From Clonostachys chloroleuca (lineage: Eukaryota; Ascomycota; Sordariomycetes; Hypocreales; Bionectriaceae): a DNA stretch of 64,000 nt. A model generated the notes under the pieces. It ran no database searches. It saw only the letters and a program-made list of their open reading frames with translations, and was not told the DNA's origin. Position 1 is the first letter of the stretch, and every line of letters starts with the position of its first letter. The stretch covers positions 20,584,001-20,648,000 of the forward strand of contig JBANAY010000003.1 of NCBI GenBank assembly GCA_037952775.1. The letters run 5' to 3'. The position numbers and the translations under genes are program-made. Positions 49,272 to 60,046 of the stretch are shown in pieces.

Positions 49272-49939
49272 GTAGAGAAACCGAGGCCCAAAAACTTCTC
49301 AAGTCCTTCCCGCCGAGGATACGCCCAGTCGACAAAGTGGTAGAGTGTGGACAACCGGAAAACTATAAATTGTTGGGAAGCTTAGGTACGAGACAGACTT
49401 GATTTGGGTACATCCAGAGAGCATCGAGATTTTTGTACACAAGAGGAGGACAACGGTTATATATCTAAGAGCATAGCAGACGGTATGATTCGAGGCTTGA
49501 CGGCTGTGGATAGGAATGATCTGCCCTCTCGGACGATATGTTTACCGGCAGAAGGTAGATGACCAGCGAAATTTCACAATACAGTAACGTGTTTTAAAAG
49601 CGTGTGCTCTGTCAATGTGCTTTCATTTTCCATTGCATACAATCGCTTGATGAGTGGCATGAGATTATTTCGCAGCGAGTATTGAATTGCCTTTACACGT
49701 CCTTTTCTCTAGCCACATAGAGAGGACGATACACTGTCCTCCAGCCCCCAAGCAACGCAAATCGTATGCTCATGAACCCAAATCCCTGGACCAACGCAGC
49801 AAAAACTATGAGCGCAGCAGGAGATGGATGTAATAAATATAGCCGCGAAATATCACCCGTGATAATGTAGGCCTTTCGCATTCAAATAGGTGCCGTCAGT
49901 TTTCGTTTTCGTATTTATTCATTTTATTAACAGATGCGC
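49272..49939. other. Convergent 3' region of PAN3 and LSM7
   Basis: 668 bases between two facing stop codons, holding the 3' untranslated regions of both genes. A 62-codon frame at 49693-49881 (minus) has a short hydrophobic stretch. It lies where the LSM7 3' untranslated region is expected and shows no family resemblance. Confidence 0.6.
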
Positions 49940-50489
49940 TCAGTCCTCCTCAGCTTGGGCAAAAGGGTTGGCAATCTCTTCGCTGCCGTCGACGGGGCTG
50001 ACGAGAACCAGAAGGGTTCCTCTGGCAACGACAAGGCCGAGGGATCTCGTCGACTCGTTTCCTTGATCATCTATGCGGATAGCAACATATCAGCACCCCA
50101 ATTCAACCATAAGACGGGACCGTAGAACCCTCCGCGGCGGCACATTTCTCACCTCTGACTGTTTCCTTCCCATCGTCCAGGACGAGGTTCATTAGGGCGT
50201 CGTAACCTTTTAGCGTTCCGCGTACTGGTCATTCGCAAAGTCAGCGTTTCGGTCCAACCCAAAATCAGAGGGGAACTGGGGCGTGGCATCTACCCTCGCG
50301 GCCGCCGTTGAATTTGACGGTGATCTCCTTGTCCATGTACTTGCTCAGGTCGAGGATGTTCTCCTTCTTGGGGCGCTCACGCTCGCCGCCGTCTCGAGCT
50401 CCGCCGCGGCCACCACCCCGGTGACCGCCTCCTCTGTGGCCGCCGCCGCCGCCACGGCCTCCGCCTCGGTGGGATGGTCTCTCGGACAT
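49940..50489 (-). CDS. LSM7: U6 snRNA-associated Sm-like protein LSm7 with RGG tail
   Basis: Three minus-strand exons: 50489-50294, 50224-50153 and 50070-49940, giving 132 residues. The first 35 residues are a Gly/Arg/His-rich RGG tail. The Sm1 motif follows (ILDLSKYMDKEITVKFNGG, then REVRGTLKGYDALMNLVLDD across the first junction). The Sm2 motif is LGLVVARGTLLVLVSP, and the end IANPFAQAEED is typical of fungal LSm7. LSm7 is a member of the LSm1-7 ring (cytoplasmic mRNA decapping) and the LSm2-8 ring (U6 snRNA in the nucleus). RGG tails on LSm7 are known in filamentous fungi. It converges on PAN3, another mRNA-decay gene, but the association may be fortuitous. Confidence 0.94.
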
Positions 50490-52980
50490 TGTTCGCTCGG
50501 GTTTCGTGGTGTGTGGGATGGTGAGGGAGGGCGGGTTGTGGTTGCGGTTAGAACTGGGATCGGGCGTTCCGTTTGTGTGGCGGTTTGTCGCAGCGTGTTG
50601 GGAGCTGTCACATGGAGGGGCAGTTAAAATCGGAGCGGATTTTGGGTTACCCTATACCATGAAGTGAACTAGGATGAGGCGCGGGGCTGTCATTTGGTAG
50701 CGGCGATTGGTGTTGGATTGAAGATGTGGTGTAGAGGGATTTGGAATTGATTTTCACAGTGACATTTTTTCTAGGTTGGTAGGGGTTGTAGAGTGGCGAT
50801 TTCGTATTAAACGAGGAGATGTTGCTGATCTTGGAGAAATTTATTTTCCGAAAATGATGCGATCTCATCTCGTTTGCTTATCTATCGTGGGGTGCCTCAG
50901 GGATCCAAGCAGACCATCCTGGACATTCTGCTATAAGGTTAATAGATGGTACGAGAAATTTGTCTGTATAGGAAAAATAAGAAAAGGGGTAGACCACCTG
51001 GTATCTAGCTTAGTATCTCCGTATTATTGAGTTACCATGCAATCAAAGACTAGAATACTACCTGGAGATTGAGTGCGGCTTGTAGCTGGTTCACATCATA
51101 TGCCAACGGCTGAACCATGGAAACGGCAACTTCCACTACCTACGCAATGCATGGGCACACAAGCTGAGGTCATTCCCTGAGAAGCTGGGAAACGCCACTG
51201 CGGATAAGACGGTCGGATCTACAGTGGCTGCGCGCGGCCTCATCTCCGTGCAGGCTGATTGGCGACCCTTGTGGTGGGATCGGGAAAGGAGCGGTGTTGC
51301 AATTTGGAAGGGCTATAATAAGAAAGTACGTGTATAGGTGGCGACATCGGGAGAGACAACAGACGTCTTACAAACCGTGTCGACTCCAGCTGGTGTTGGT
51401 CGTTAGTTTTGGGTCAGCAGCTATATCCCATCTGTCAGGCATTCGCTAGCTCCGCATCCACTATGCAGGCTTGGAGGTCGAGAAGGGTCGAAGAGAGCTT
51501 ATTATGGGACGGATGAGCTAGCAAAGTGGCTGGATGGGCTGATGGGGAAACGTGGTCGGGGGTAAGACTGCAAGTATCTGGCCATGTACCTGCTTTAGCT
51601 CGGTGATGAGCAACATTGAGGGAAGGTAGCGTCTTCCGTTGATGTGGTGGATTGGGCTTTGTGGGCGGAGGGACAGTTCCAACATGTCGGAATGGTGGTA
51701 GAGCTTGAGTCAGTAACCCCCTCCCCCACTGGCTCTTGCAATGAAGCACAGTGGCGCCTTTGAGGGGGATTGGGCGGGAGTGGCTTCGGTGCGCGTGCCT
51801 TCCTTCTGCTAGATGAGTCGTATCGTGCAGGAAGGGAAGGAAGGATGCAGGTCAGGACAGGGCAGGGCACTGTCCCTACAAGCGTGGGGCCTGGGATCGT
51901 TGGGATCCAGGCCGACGGCGCCTCCGACAACAACGACATTCCACCACGGCCTGCCAATACGATTGTCATTGCCCACGCTGCATGGCCTTACCACCTCCAT
52001 GGTCAGCTGGATGTCTTTATTGCACCCGCTTGCTGGACCCTGCGGCCTGTCAGTCTGCACTTTTGGCGCCACCAGCAGGTTTGCAGCTGTGAGACCAGAA
52101 CAAACATGCCTTCTCTCCCGCTGTCATGCGTCTGCAGATCCCTGCCCGTGCTTGGTTGACTTCCCTTTCAGTGCGCTTCGGAGCCGTCATGTCCCCGGCG
52201 CATGGCAAGACGTTGATCGCCTCAACGACTCATGCCAGAGGGTTCATGACTAGAGACATTCCGCCGACGAAACAATTGCCCATGTTGGCACCCATGACAA
52301 GTGCTGGGATCTGCATCTACATACCTCCGCTCTTGCTAAGATTGAGCTTTTCGTACCGAGACCGCCCCCCGCACTATCACGCCGCATCGCGGGTCGTTTC
52401 TTCTCTCGCCGCTGGGTTGTGTATCCGCCAACTACAAAGTCAGCCCCCGACTCCACCCCCAAACCTACCCTACGAGGACAGGATGGCGACACTTGGACTT
52501 GGGTGGGTGAAAAGCAAATACGCAGATCCCATTGATATGTTTAAGCGCCTTTTCCGTCCCCTGGACTCAGACCAAGACCTCTTTCTCACCCCTCTGAGAC
52601 TGCCTGGTCCAATTCCTGGGTCTAGGCCCGTCCGGATCGTAGTGGAACCCTCCGACTATCAAATGTCGACTGCGTGGACCAGGCCTCTCGATCTCTCGAT
52701 GCCCGGACTCGGACACCCCCCGATAGGTTAAATGATTTGTTCGATGAAACGGCGTACCTGCTCTTATTCATTCCTCCCTTTGACCATTTCCCTCTTTCTG
52801 TCTCTTTTTCTTCTCCCGACTCTCCATTCCCATTATAGCGGTCTTTGCTTCCTCTTGCTTGGGCCATCAGACCTATTCGCATTCCGATTTGGTTTCTTAT
52901 ATTGTTAACATCCCATCGGTTCTGTCAACGAGGGCTTATCCTCCTTTTGGCTTGCGAAGGTTGGGGAACCAGCCATTACT
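50490..52980. promoter_or_regulatory. Divergent intergenic region, LSM7 and zinc-cluster protein gene
   Basis: 2.5 kb lies between divergent start codons. The stretch from 52.7 to 52.98 kb is C/T-rich on the plus strand and is probably the leader of the downstream gene. Open frames at 51.4-52.7 kb overlap on both strands and are not recognisable. No further gene is supported. Confidence 0.45.
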
Positions 52981-54926
52981 ATGGCACATACAAGCGAATT
53001 GGAACCTCATAAGCGAAAACGAGAATCAGAAGATAATGGAAGCCACGGAATCTTCCCGCCTGGGCACTATCAACAGATGCCTCTGCAGCAAGGTACGTTG
53101 TGATTTCTACGATTGTGCTGGGGAATGCGAAGCCACCACGTTGTTAGACCACTCCTCCCACCACCAGCGCATAATTTGGGTACCGGTCGCCACTGCTGCA
53201 TGCAAATGTGGACTGCGCATACATGTCAGGACGAAGACTTTGTATGCTTATTCCTGCCGCTCTTGCAGCTTGGCTATTACTTCCTATTGCTATCTGTGGC
53301 AACTCTCATCTGCCACGCGGTCATTTACGACGGAATAAAACACATCATTCAGGGCACAATGCGCCGACTAGTCATCTATTTCATTTGTTGCTGTAATGAC
53401 GCTAACTCTGGCCGCTGGGCTTGTTAGGCGGTATAAACTATCTGTCAAACTCGCTTCCAGATCGTTTGAGTCTAATCCAGGGCGATGCTGAGACCTTCTC
53501 GGACCTCTTCAGTCTTATTCTAGAGTATGAAGGTATGTTGAACTGTCGTCGTTTTCTGGCATAGTTCTCATCTCTTGAGATCGCCCTTGAAGGTCTAGCC
53601 TAACCTGCCACTCTAGGGGTTTTAGAAAGACAGGAGAGCTTCGCAGCAAGCCTCGGTGCCAAGTTGATGGGCCCTCGCTTGATAAAGGGGATTGAGAAGT
53701 TTTTCGAGGGTTCCATTAAGACGTACCCGCCACATCCATTCCCACCGATTAGCTGGCTGGATGTTTGCACATATGCTAAAACGAATCCCGATGAATTTTC
53801 TCTGTCTCATATGGAAGATGGCACTCGCTGTTGCCAATTTGTATGTCGAGGCCATCAGACGGAGATTTCCGAAGATGATTGGCGCTTCATTTCTTCGGGG
53901 GCACTGAACAGATTGCCTCTTGATCATCCAATGGAAGAGGACGAGACTGCTGAGCTTGCCACTATGGAAATTATTGAACAGAGAACTTCAATACTTTCCA
54001 AAAAAGCAGAGGAGTTGGCGACTAGAGCCCGAAGCTTGCACCACAAGGTTGGGGTGCGGAAACAAGACCTATCGCGACGACGACAGAATTGGGAGACTGA
54101 ATCTGGTCCGCGATTTCAATCAGTGAACCAGCGATTCCGAAAGCTCTCGCAGAACCCCTCGTATGACCTTCATCAGGATCTTCTGCAGCAGTTCCTTCAA
54201 CCCACGCCTTCTGTCACCCCCTCACGGTCAGCTTCAGTGGCAAGATGGAGCCAAAGCCAACCATCACCATCTATGTCAGCTTCGCAACCCCAGAGAAGTT
54301 CAATATCTGCCCGGGCTGCGGCTGCAGAATTGGAGAGCCAGTTAGACATCTTCAGACCCTTGATCACACAGCTGGTAGAAAGATTGGGACGAGGCGAAAG
54401 TATTCATCCTCCTTGTGACCGGTGCCGCCGTCTTAGACAGCCATGCTTGAAGCATCTCACTGCTTGCCAAGGATGCACCAAGAAACATGCGAAATGTAGC
54501 TGGAAGTCTGCCACAGAAGAGGAGATCACATCAATGAGGCAGGACATGGGTCTGCCCCCGATCGAGAAGCTCCCGGACTTTGATACTGAGCAGGAACTCG
54601 TCAGTCCTACTGGAGGCACAGCAGTGTATCCGAGAACCGCAGGTGAATCAACTGCGGAAACGCCACGGCCAGAGAGCCAGGGAACCGACGACCCAGGAGG
54701 AGGTCCAATTGCCTTTGGCCTGCATAATATCCTGTCGGGCAGATCGGATCTACCAGCTATCAGGACCAGAGCCGCCATTCCCACTGGCCAAAGCTCGGGG
54801 GGAACGCACCAAGCACGCCGCACAGTCATTCCTCTGCCAGCCTGCCTGGCGGGGAGCGACAGGTTTGGGCGCCATCCAACCCTCCGTCACGGTAAGTCGA
54901 TAGACTCTGAAACCAATCGTCTCTGA
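52981..54926 (+). CDS. Conserved-looking fungal protein with an internal Zn2Cys6-like cluster
   Basis: Three exons: 52981-53092, 53428-53532 and 53617-54926, giving 508 residues as read. Residues 11-16 (KRKRE) look like a nuclear signal. The central part (for example LIQGDAETFSDLFSLILEYE, FVCRGHQTEISEDDW) is not a family I can name. Residues 339-366 carry six cysteines spaced C-X2-C-X6-C-X6-C-X2-C-X6-C (CDRCRRLRQPC ... CQGCTKKHAKC). That matches the fungal Zn2Cys6 rule, but the cluster lies far from the N-terminus. It lacks the usual basic residues, so it may bind something other than DNA. After about 54740 a second frame, ending in TAA near 54892, reads more like a Ser/His/Pro tail. A lost G near there is possible, so the true C-terminus is uncertain. 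Confidence 0.72.
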
Positions 54927-55588
54927 TCCATGGACACAGACGGTAGTTTTGATTGTCATCTTTTCTGTAGCCAGATCAGCGATGCATATAAATGAATATA
55001 TGTACTCCCATGTGCCATGCTATAATTTGTGATTTATTGTTGGACCAAGGGATTCAGATACCATGGGACTTGGGAGGTAAAGCGTAGCGAATGGAGCTGC
55101 TGAACTTATACGTGATCTGAGGTACTTTGTAAGAGCTATATCAAAGTTCAGAGACACGAAGTGAATTGATGCCGTGAGCCTGTTGCCATTCAGTGCCAGT
55201 GCATCTGGGCCATCGTGGGGCCGCGATCAATGAACGGCAGCCCCACAAAAGACTTCCGGGCGGTAGCTACTAGCGCCTAAAAGAATCCCAATGCATCCAG
55301 ATTCAGGCGCTGAAAAACAGGCGCCCGGGCTCAGCAGCCTTGACCAGGGGCGTGGTTGGCTTATCGGGAAAGCAAAAAAAATTATCACCCACCCACCGAT
55401 CTATCTCTTGCCGTAGCTGCATCACCGTCATCGATACTAACCTCGGCACCGCAAACCACAGTTTCCTCCAGCTTTTACCGCAGCTATCGATTTGGAGCAT
55501 TTCGACGCCAAGCAGATGAGCTCATAGCAGTTCATCAATCCACACAGCGGAATCGTATCGCTTTCTTCCCTCCCGAAAGTTGGCAACC
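54927..55588. other. Intergenic region upstream of the RIM2-like gene
   Basis: 660 bases between two plus-strand genes, containing the 3' untranslated region of one and the promoter of the next. The second half has C/T-rich tracts leading into the ATG at 55589. Nothing else was recognised. Confidence 0.55.
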
Positions 55589-56942
55589 ATGGCGGAAACG
55601 CCGTCGGCTGCGCATGGCCGCGCGCCCCAGCATCAGACAGTTCCTGCGGAGCACTCGGTGCTCATCCAATCGAGAGAAACCGGCGATGTTATTCCTGAAG
55701 AGATCATCAGAGGCCAGGTCAAAGCACTTCCATTTGCCAAGTCCTGGGTGCACATGATGGCCGGAGGGTATGGCGCTTTCCCCCTCACTTCCCTTGCCTC
55801 ATGCAACTTTGCTTGAGACATGGTATGTGGACCGATGGACTGCTTTGCTAATCCGGCTGCAGCGTTGGAGGCATGACGGCGGCAACCCTCACAGCGCCCC
55901 TCGACGTCCTGAAAACCCGCCTCCAGTCCGACTTCTACCAGGCGCAGATCCGCGCATCCCGCTCCGCCGCCCACGTCGTCTCGCTCAACCCGGCCCGCGC
56001 GGCCCTCTACCACCTCACGGACACGCTGCAGATCCTGGGCTCCGTCTACCGCACCGAGGGCGGGCGGGCGCTCTTCAAGGGCCTTGGGCCCAACCTCATC
56101 GGCGTGGTGCCGGCCCGCGCCATCAACTTCTACGTCTACGGCAACGGCAAGCAGTTCCTCGCGCAGCACTGGAACAACGGGCAGGAGGGCGCCTGGTGCC
56201 ACCTGCTGGCGGGCGGCGCGGCGGGCGTGGTGACGTCCACGGTGACGAACCCGATCTGGATGGTCAAGACGCGGCTGCAGCTTGACAAGAACGTGGCGGC
56301 GCGCAGCGGGGGGTCACGCAGCGGCGGTATAGGAACAGCGCCGACTGCGTGCGGCAGATTGTGCGCGAGGAAGGGGTGCGCGGGCTGTACAAGGGCATGA
56401 GCGCCAGCTACCTGGGCGTGGTGGAGTCGACGCTGCACTGGATGCTGTACGAGCAGATGAAGGCCGGGCTGGCGCGGCGGGAGGAGCGGATCGTGCGGAG
56501 CGGGAGGGAGAAGGGCTGGTGGGACCGGACGGTCGACTGGACGGGCAAGTTTGGCGCTGCGGGCAGCGCGAAGCTGATTGCCGCTGTGTTGGCCTATCCC
56601 CATGAGGTGAGGCCCCTTTATATCTTTCGTCTCGATGGGAGAGAAGGATAACCCGCTGGAGATGCAGAGATCAATGCTGTTGAGGAAACGTTGGGAAAAT
56701 GATTGGGAAAGCTAACAGGGCTTCTCTAGGTCGCCCGGACTCGTCTTCGTCAAGTGCCCCTTGACGGCAGCAAGCCCAAGTACACCGGCCTGATGCAGTG
56801 CTTCCGCCTCGTCTGGGTCGAGGAAGGCCTCATGGGACTCTATGGCGGTCTGACACCCCATCTGATGCGCACCGTCCCGAGCGCCGCCATCATGTTCGGC
56901 ATGTACGAAGGCATCCTGCGCCTGTTCGACACACCGGCGTAG
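55589..56942 (+). CDS. RIM2: Mitochondrial pyrimidine-nucleotide carrier, RIM2 type (frame broken at a G run)
   Basis: Three exons: 55589-55767, 55863-56606 and 56730-56942. With one G restored the protein is 378 residues. It has the three repeats of the mitochondrial carrier family. Signatures are PLDVLKTR (from Pro72), PIWMVKTR (from Pro190, with Trp in place of the acidic residue, as in RIM2-type carriers) and PHEVARTR (across the second junction). Other diagnostic stretches are LFKGLGPNLIGVVPAR, GLYKGMSASYLGVVEST and VPSAAIMFGMYE. RIM2-type carriers exchange pyrimidine nucleotides across the inner mitochondrial membrane and support mtDNA maintenance. The G6 run at 56308-56313 must be G7 for SGGVTQRRYRNSADC to read through, and this correction also makes the exon phases close. 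The start is the ATG in front of AETPSAA. The true N-terminus could be slightly different. Confidence 0.88.
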
Positions 56943-57749
56943 GTGCCGTCCTCGTCCACACTCATACTCTTCAATTCACACCATTTACTAAAGCGCCCCT
57001 CCCTCTCCGCCTTTACCGACAAGCTCCGACTTATCGAGGCGTTGACTCCGAAGGGGCCTGTACGATATCAAAGAGAAACTCACTAGAACTGGAATATCTG
57101 TTAGATTAAAAAGGGGCGTTATGGGAGAAAGCGGGGCTTGGGAGGATATCACGAAGTAGATGAATCTCTCTGATGCCCCTTTCAGATGTTTTTTTTTCTC
57201 CATCTCCAACTCTGTATAATAGGAAAAGGGGGGAAAGGCAATCAACCATTATAGAAAACCTCGTTATGGCGAGCCTTGGTTTCGCCAGCAGAGGAGCAAC
57301 GAGCCTGTATCACTAGAATTAGGAAAGGAAAACACCCTGCTACGGCATGCGTGATCATGAAATACTACGACTGAATTACACGATTCTCCCCTCTCCCGTC
57401 GATGTAATGAATATGTGCTTTTTACTAAATGTGTATTATGCAGCTCCTAGAGAAACAGAAAAACGAACAAACGCCGCGTACTCCCTCCACGAAACGAAGA
57501 TGGTTCCTCAGATTGTTTAATCACTGGCGGGTGAGAAAGGTGGAGCAAAAGAAAGTGAAATAGAGGGGGTCCAAGGCCCGAAAAGAAAAATAATGATAGA
57601 TGCTAATTGAGGATCAAAAATAGGTAGAAACAAGTTTTCGGAGCTGGTGGTAGAATAGCAGAATGAAGTAGAAGAGAAAAATCGCCCCAGAGAACTCACT
57701 CACTTCCGGTGAGGGGAGCCCCCGACTCATGCGCGGTACATGTTTTCCT
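56943..57749. other. Convergent 3' region between RIM2-like and SNX3
   Basis: 807 bases holding the 3' untranslated region of the carrier gene and, at its upper end, the end of a coding-like frame that belongs to the SNX3 strand (described separately). It contains poly(T) and poly(A)-rich stretches but no further gene. Confidence 0.55.
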
Positions 57750-57938
57750 TTACTTCAAAGACACGGCAACTGAACTCCGTCGTTTCCTCGGCGGCGGCGA
57801 TTCCTCAGTGGCAGCGGCGAACATCTCGACGATGTTGCTGACCGCGCGGCGTCTGCGGACGTCCTTGGGCAGACGGGCGCTGGCTACGATGAGAGACATG
57901 TTGACGGTGCCCTGGGGCTGAGTCGAGAGATCATAACG
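57750..57938 (-). other. Coding-like open frame continuing SNX3 past its stop
   Basis: Directly after the SNX3 stop (TGA at 57941-57939) the same frame stays open for 62 codons, to a TAA at 57752-57750. The codons favour G/C at the third position, most clearly over about the first 40, as in real genes here and unlike a 3' untranslated region. The peptide includes [32 protein letters not shown] and a basic stretch PPPRKRRSS. The stop context TGA-C is of the leaky type. It could be a readthrough extension, a separate 49-residue protein starting at the ATG at 57899, or chance. The nearest alternative 3' splice site (57918-57919) would not join in this frame. I do not recognise the sequence. Confidence 0.4.
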
Positions 57939-58619
57939 TCACCATGCGCTGCGGTCCCAATTCGGGTCTGGATCCGTTGTGAGATGGTTAGCAGTTTGGT
58001 CTTTATATCTTCCCGAGTGAAAGTCCAACAATGCAAGCGAGATGGGAGCTCTCGTATTGAGGGGCCAAGACATACCCTGAACGAACGCGGCCAGCACCTT
58101 GCTCCCCGTCTGGAGCAGCGGGTGCCCGACGACGATCTTGAGGAACTTCTCCAGGCCGGCCCTGCGGCTCTCGATGACGTCGTCGCTGAAGCGGTTGGTG
58201 AAGACCTTTCCCGGCAAGGGGGGATGGTGACGCGGGCGCTCTCGCGCTCGAGGATGTCGCGGAAGTACTCGAAGTCGGAGTACCGGCGGCGGACGCTGCT
58301 CTGGCGCAGCTTGAAGGCGGGGATGTTGGTGCGGCAGACGATCTCGTAGTCGGTGTACATGGAGCGCCCGATGCCGTGCGTTCGCGGGTTGCGCACCTGT
58401 CAAGGGTTTCCATGTCAGTGCGAGGGGGACTTGGTAAGGCTGTGTATGTGGGCTGTTGAAGGATTGGCTGGGGGATGGGGGTGAGGGAGCTGGAGGCGTT
58501 TCTGCTGGGACAATTCGGCCTGGAAGGAAAAGTTCACGGACCTCTATCTCGAGAAAGTTCTCTGGCGCTCCGTAGATCTCGTCGAAGCTCTGCTGGCGGG
58601 TGTCTGGCATGGCCTGCAT
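57939..58619 (-). CDS. SNX3: Sorting nexin SNX3 (Grd19), PX-domain protein (frame broken at a C run)
   Basis: Three minus-strand exons: 58619-58542, 58396-58076 and 57967-57939. With one base restored the protein is 142 residues, the usual fungal SNX3 size. Almost all of it is a PX domain. It begins [19 protein letters not shown], has the phosphoinositide-binding [17 protein letters not shown] and PLPGKVF loop, and ends DPNWDRSAW, a standard SNX3 C-terminus. SNX3 binds PI3P on early endosomes and works with retromer to recycle membrane proteins. The break is in the run of six bases at 58218-58223. A seventh C on the coding strand restores RVTIPPLPGK and makes the exon phases add up. The final exon is only 29 bases. 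The first intron uses a GTCCGT donor. Confidence 0.9.
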   Translation of the reverse strand: MQAMPDTRQQSFDEIYGAPENFLEIEVRELFLPGRIVPAETPPAPSPPSPSQSFNSPHTQPYQVPLALTWKPLTGAQPANARHRALHVHRLRDRLPHQHPRLQAAPEQRPPPVLRLRVLPRHPRARERPRHHPPLPGKVFTNRFSDDVIESRRAGLEKFLKIVVGHPLLQTGSKVLAAFVQGMSWPLNTRAPISLALLDFHSGRYKDQTANHLTTDPDPNWDRSAW

Positions 58620-60046
58620 GGTGGGCGACTGGGGACGAGGCTGCAGCTAGACAAGCTCTCGGTGGGAAATGCGCAACAGGGAAATGCCTCTGTCGGAGGG
58701 CCGAAAGAATGGATCCGCACAGAAAGGAAGCTGGGCGGAAAGTCGTTGGGGTCGTGTCCGATACCGCGCAGTTCGTATGTTGGACGCACGAAGCGGACGA
58801 GGCTGGGCCTGGATGATGACGCGATGCAAGGCGGGGAGGGGCAAGCTGGGAGAGGGCTTTAGGTAGCAGCTGAAGCGGTACGGGTGGTCGTGTGAGCAGT
58901 TGCGATCCGGAGATCTGAGAGTGTGCCCGCCTGGCGCAAGGGTGGGGATGGGGACAGGACAAGAGGCAGACGATGCGAATAGGTAAGCTGGGATAAGGTC
59001 TAGTCCTGAGCTGATGAGGCTGGTTGCTGCCGATGGGGATGGACCTGATGGATGGCTGATGGTGGCGGTGCGCTGCTGGCACGAGGTACTTGGCCGTTAG
59101 TGGGGTGCTGCACCGAAACGGCAGGTACTTTTCGCTGGAGTCCTGGATGCTCGGTTTATCTCGAGCCCTCAGCAAGGAGGAGCAGAGGAAAAGGGCGAAG
59201 AGGAGAGATCATTAGCAACGAAGAGGAATGAAGGAGGGAATGAAGCTTCAACTGCGTGCGGGGTTTTATGCGTGAGCGTTGGGGTATTCTCATCTCATCA
59301 TCGACAAATACTACCGAGCTGTGTCCTGGTTGGGTTCGACAGCCTTCCATCACCCACATGCGGCATGGTTACACAAACTCTGTCACGTCTGCCCATCACA
59401 TATGGCGGAGCGAAAGATCACTGCGTGGTGTTGGACACCAAGTATAATTTCAATTACCAGCGGCTTCGCTGCATTGGCCTTGCGCAATCCAACCTGGCAT
59501 CAGTAAAATACATGGCTCTCCAGCCCCTCCCCAATGTCTCCTGTTTTGATTCTCGAGTGAAAATATTAACACCTTGATATGCCTTTGAAAGCTGAACCTG
59601 TCTCCGGTCGAGAGGCCCTCCCAGCCTCAAACGCTAAAAACTAACACCGATATAATTCATTGCCGTTTGTTAAGTCGGTTGGCTGCCGTTACCATCCAGC
59701 AAAGCCATCCAAAACATTCCTGTTTCGCAGCTCCCTGTGGCAACAAGATGATGTGATTTGTTTTATTTCTTCTTTTTCCAAATTCGATGAGCTGGTAAGC
59801 TGACATTGATAAGCCCTTGAACAACCGCTCGTGGTAGCGCAAGTCGCCTTACCTATCAGACTGTCTTGTCCGCTGGCTTGAAGCAAATCATTTTGCTTCT
59901 ATGTTGTTTGGTTACGTGGTGACCTGGTCCAGAGAGCCAGGACAGCATTTAAAACCGCGCAGTAGCGGTAATTGAACGGATGCGAAGTTTGTCTCTCGTA
60001 CACCTGCTCTTCGTGCACCTTGCCGTCAGAAGTCGATTAGGATCCC
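58620..60046. other. Intergenic region upstream of SNX3
   Basis: 1.43 kb between SNX3 and the stop of SF3A1, both on the minus strand. It contains the SNX3 promoter and leader, C/T-rich on the minus strand at 58.62-59.2 kb, plus the SF3A1 3' untranslated region near 60.0 kb. No gene is supported. Confidence 0.55.

Noticed and set aside
49693..49881. 62-codon minus-strand frame with a hydrophobic stretch just downstream of LSM7
   Set aside because: It lies in the expected 3' untranslated region of LSM7, has no third-position bias and resembles no small membrane protein I know.
57750..57938. A peroxisomal targeting signal at the end of the SNX3 extension
   Set aside because: The extension ends in Ser-Leu-Lys, which does not fit the Ser-Lys-Leu type consensus, so cryptic peroxisomal targeting is not supported.
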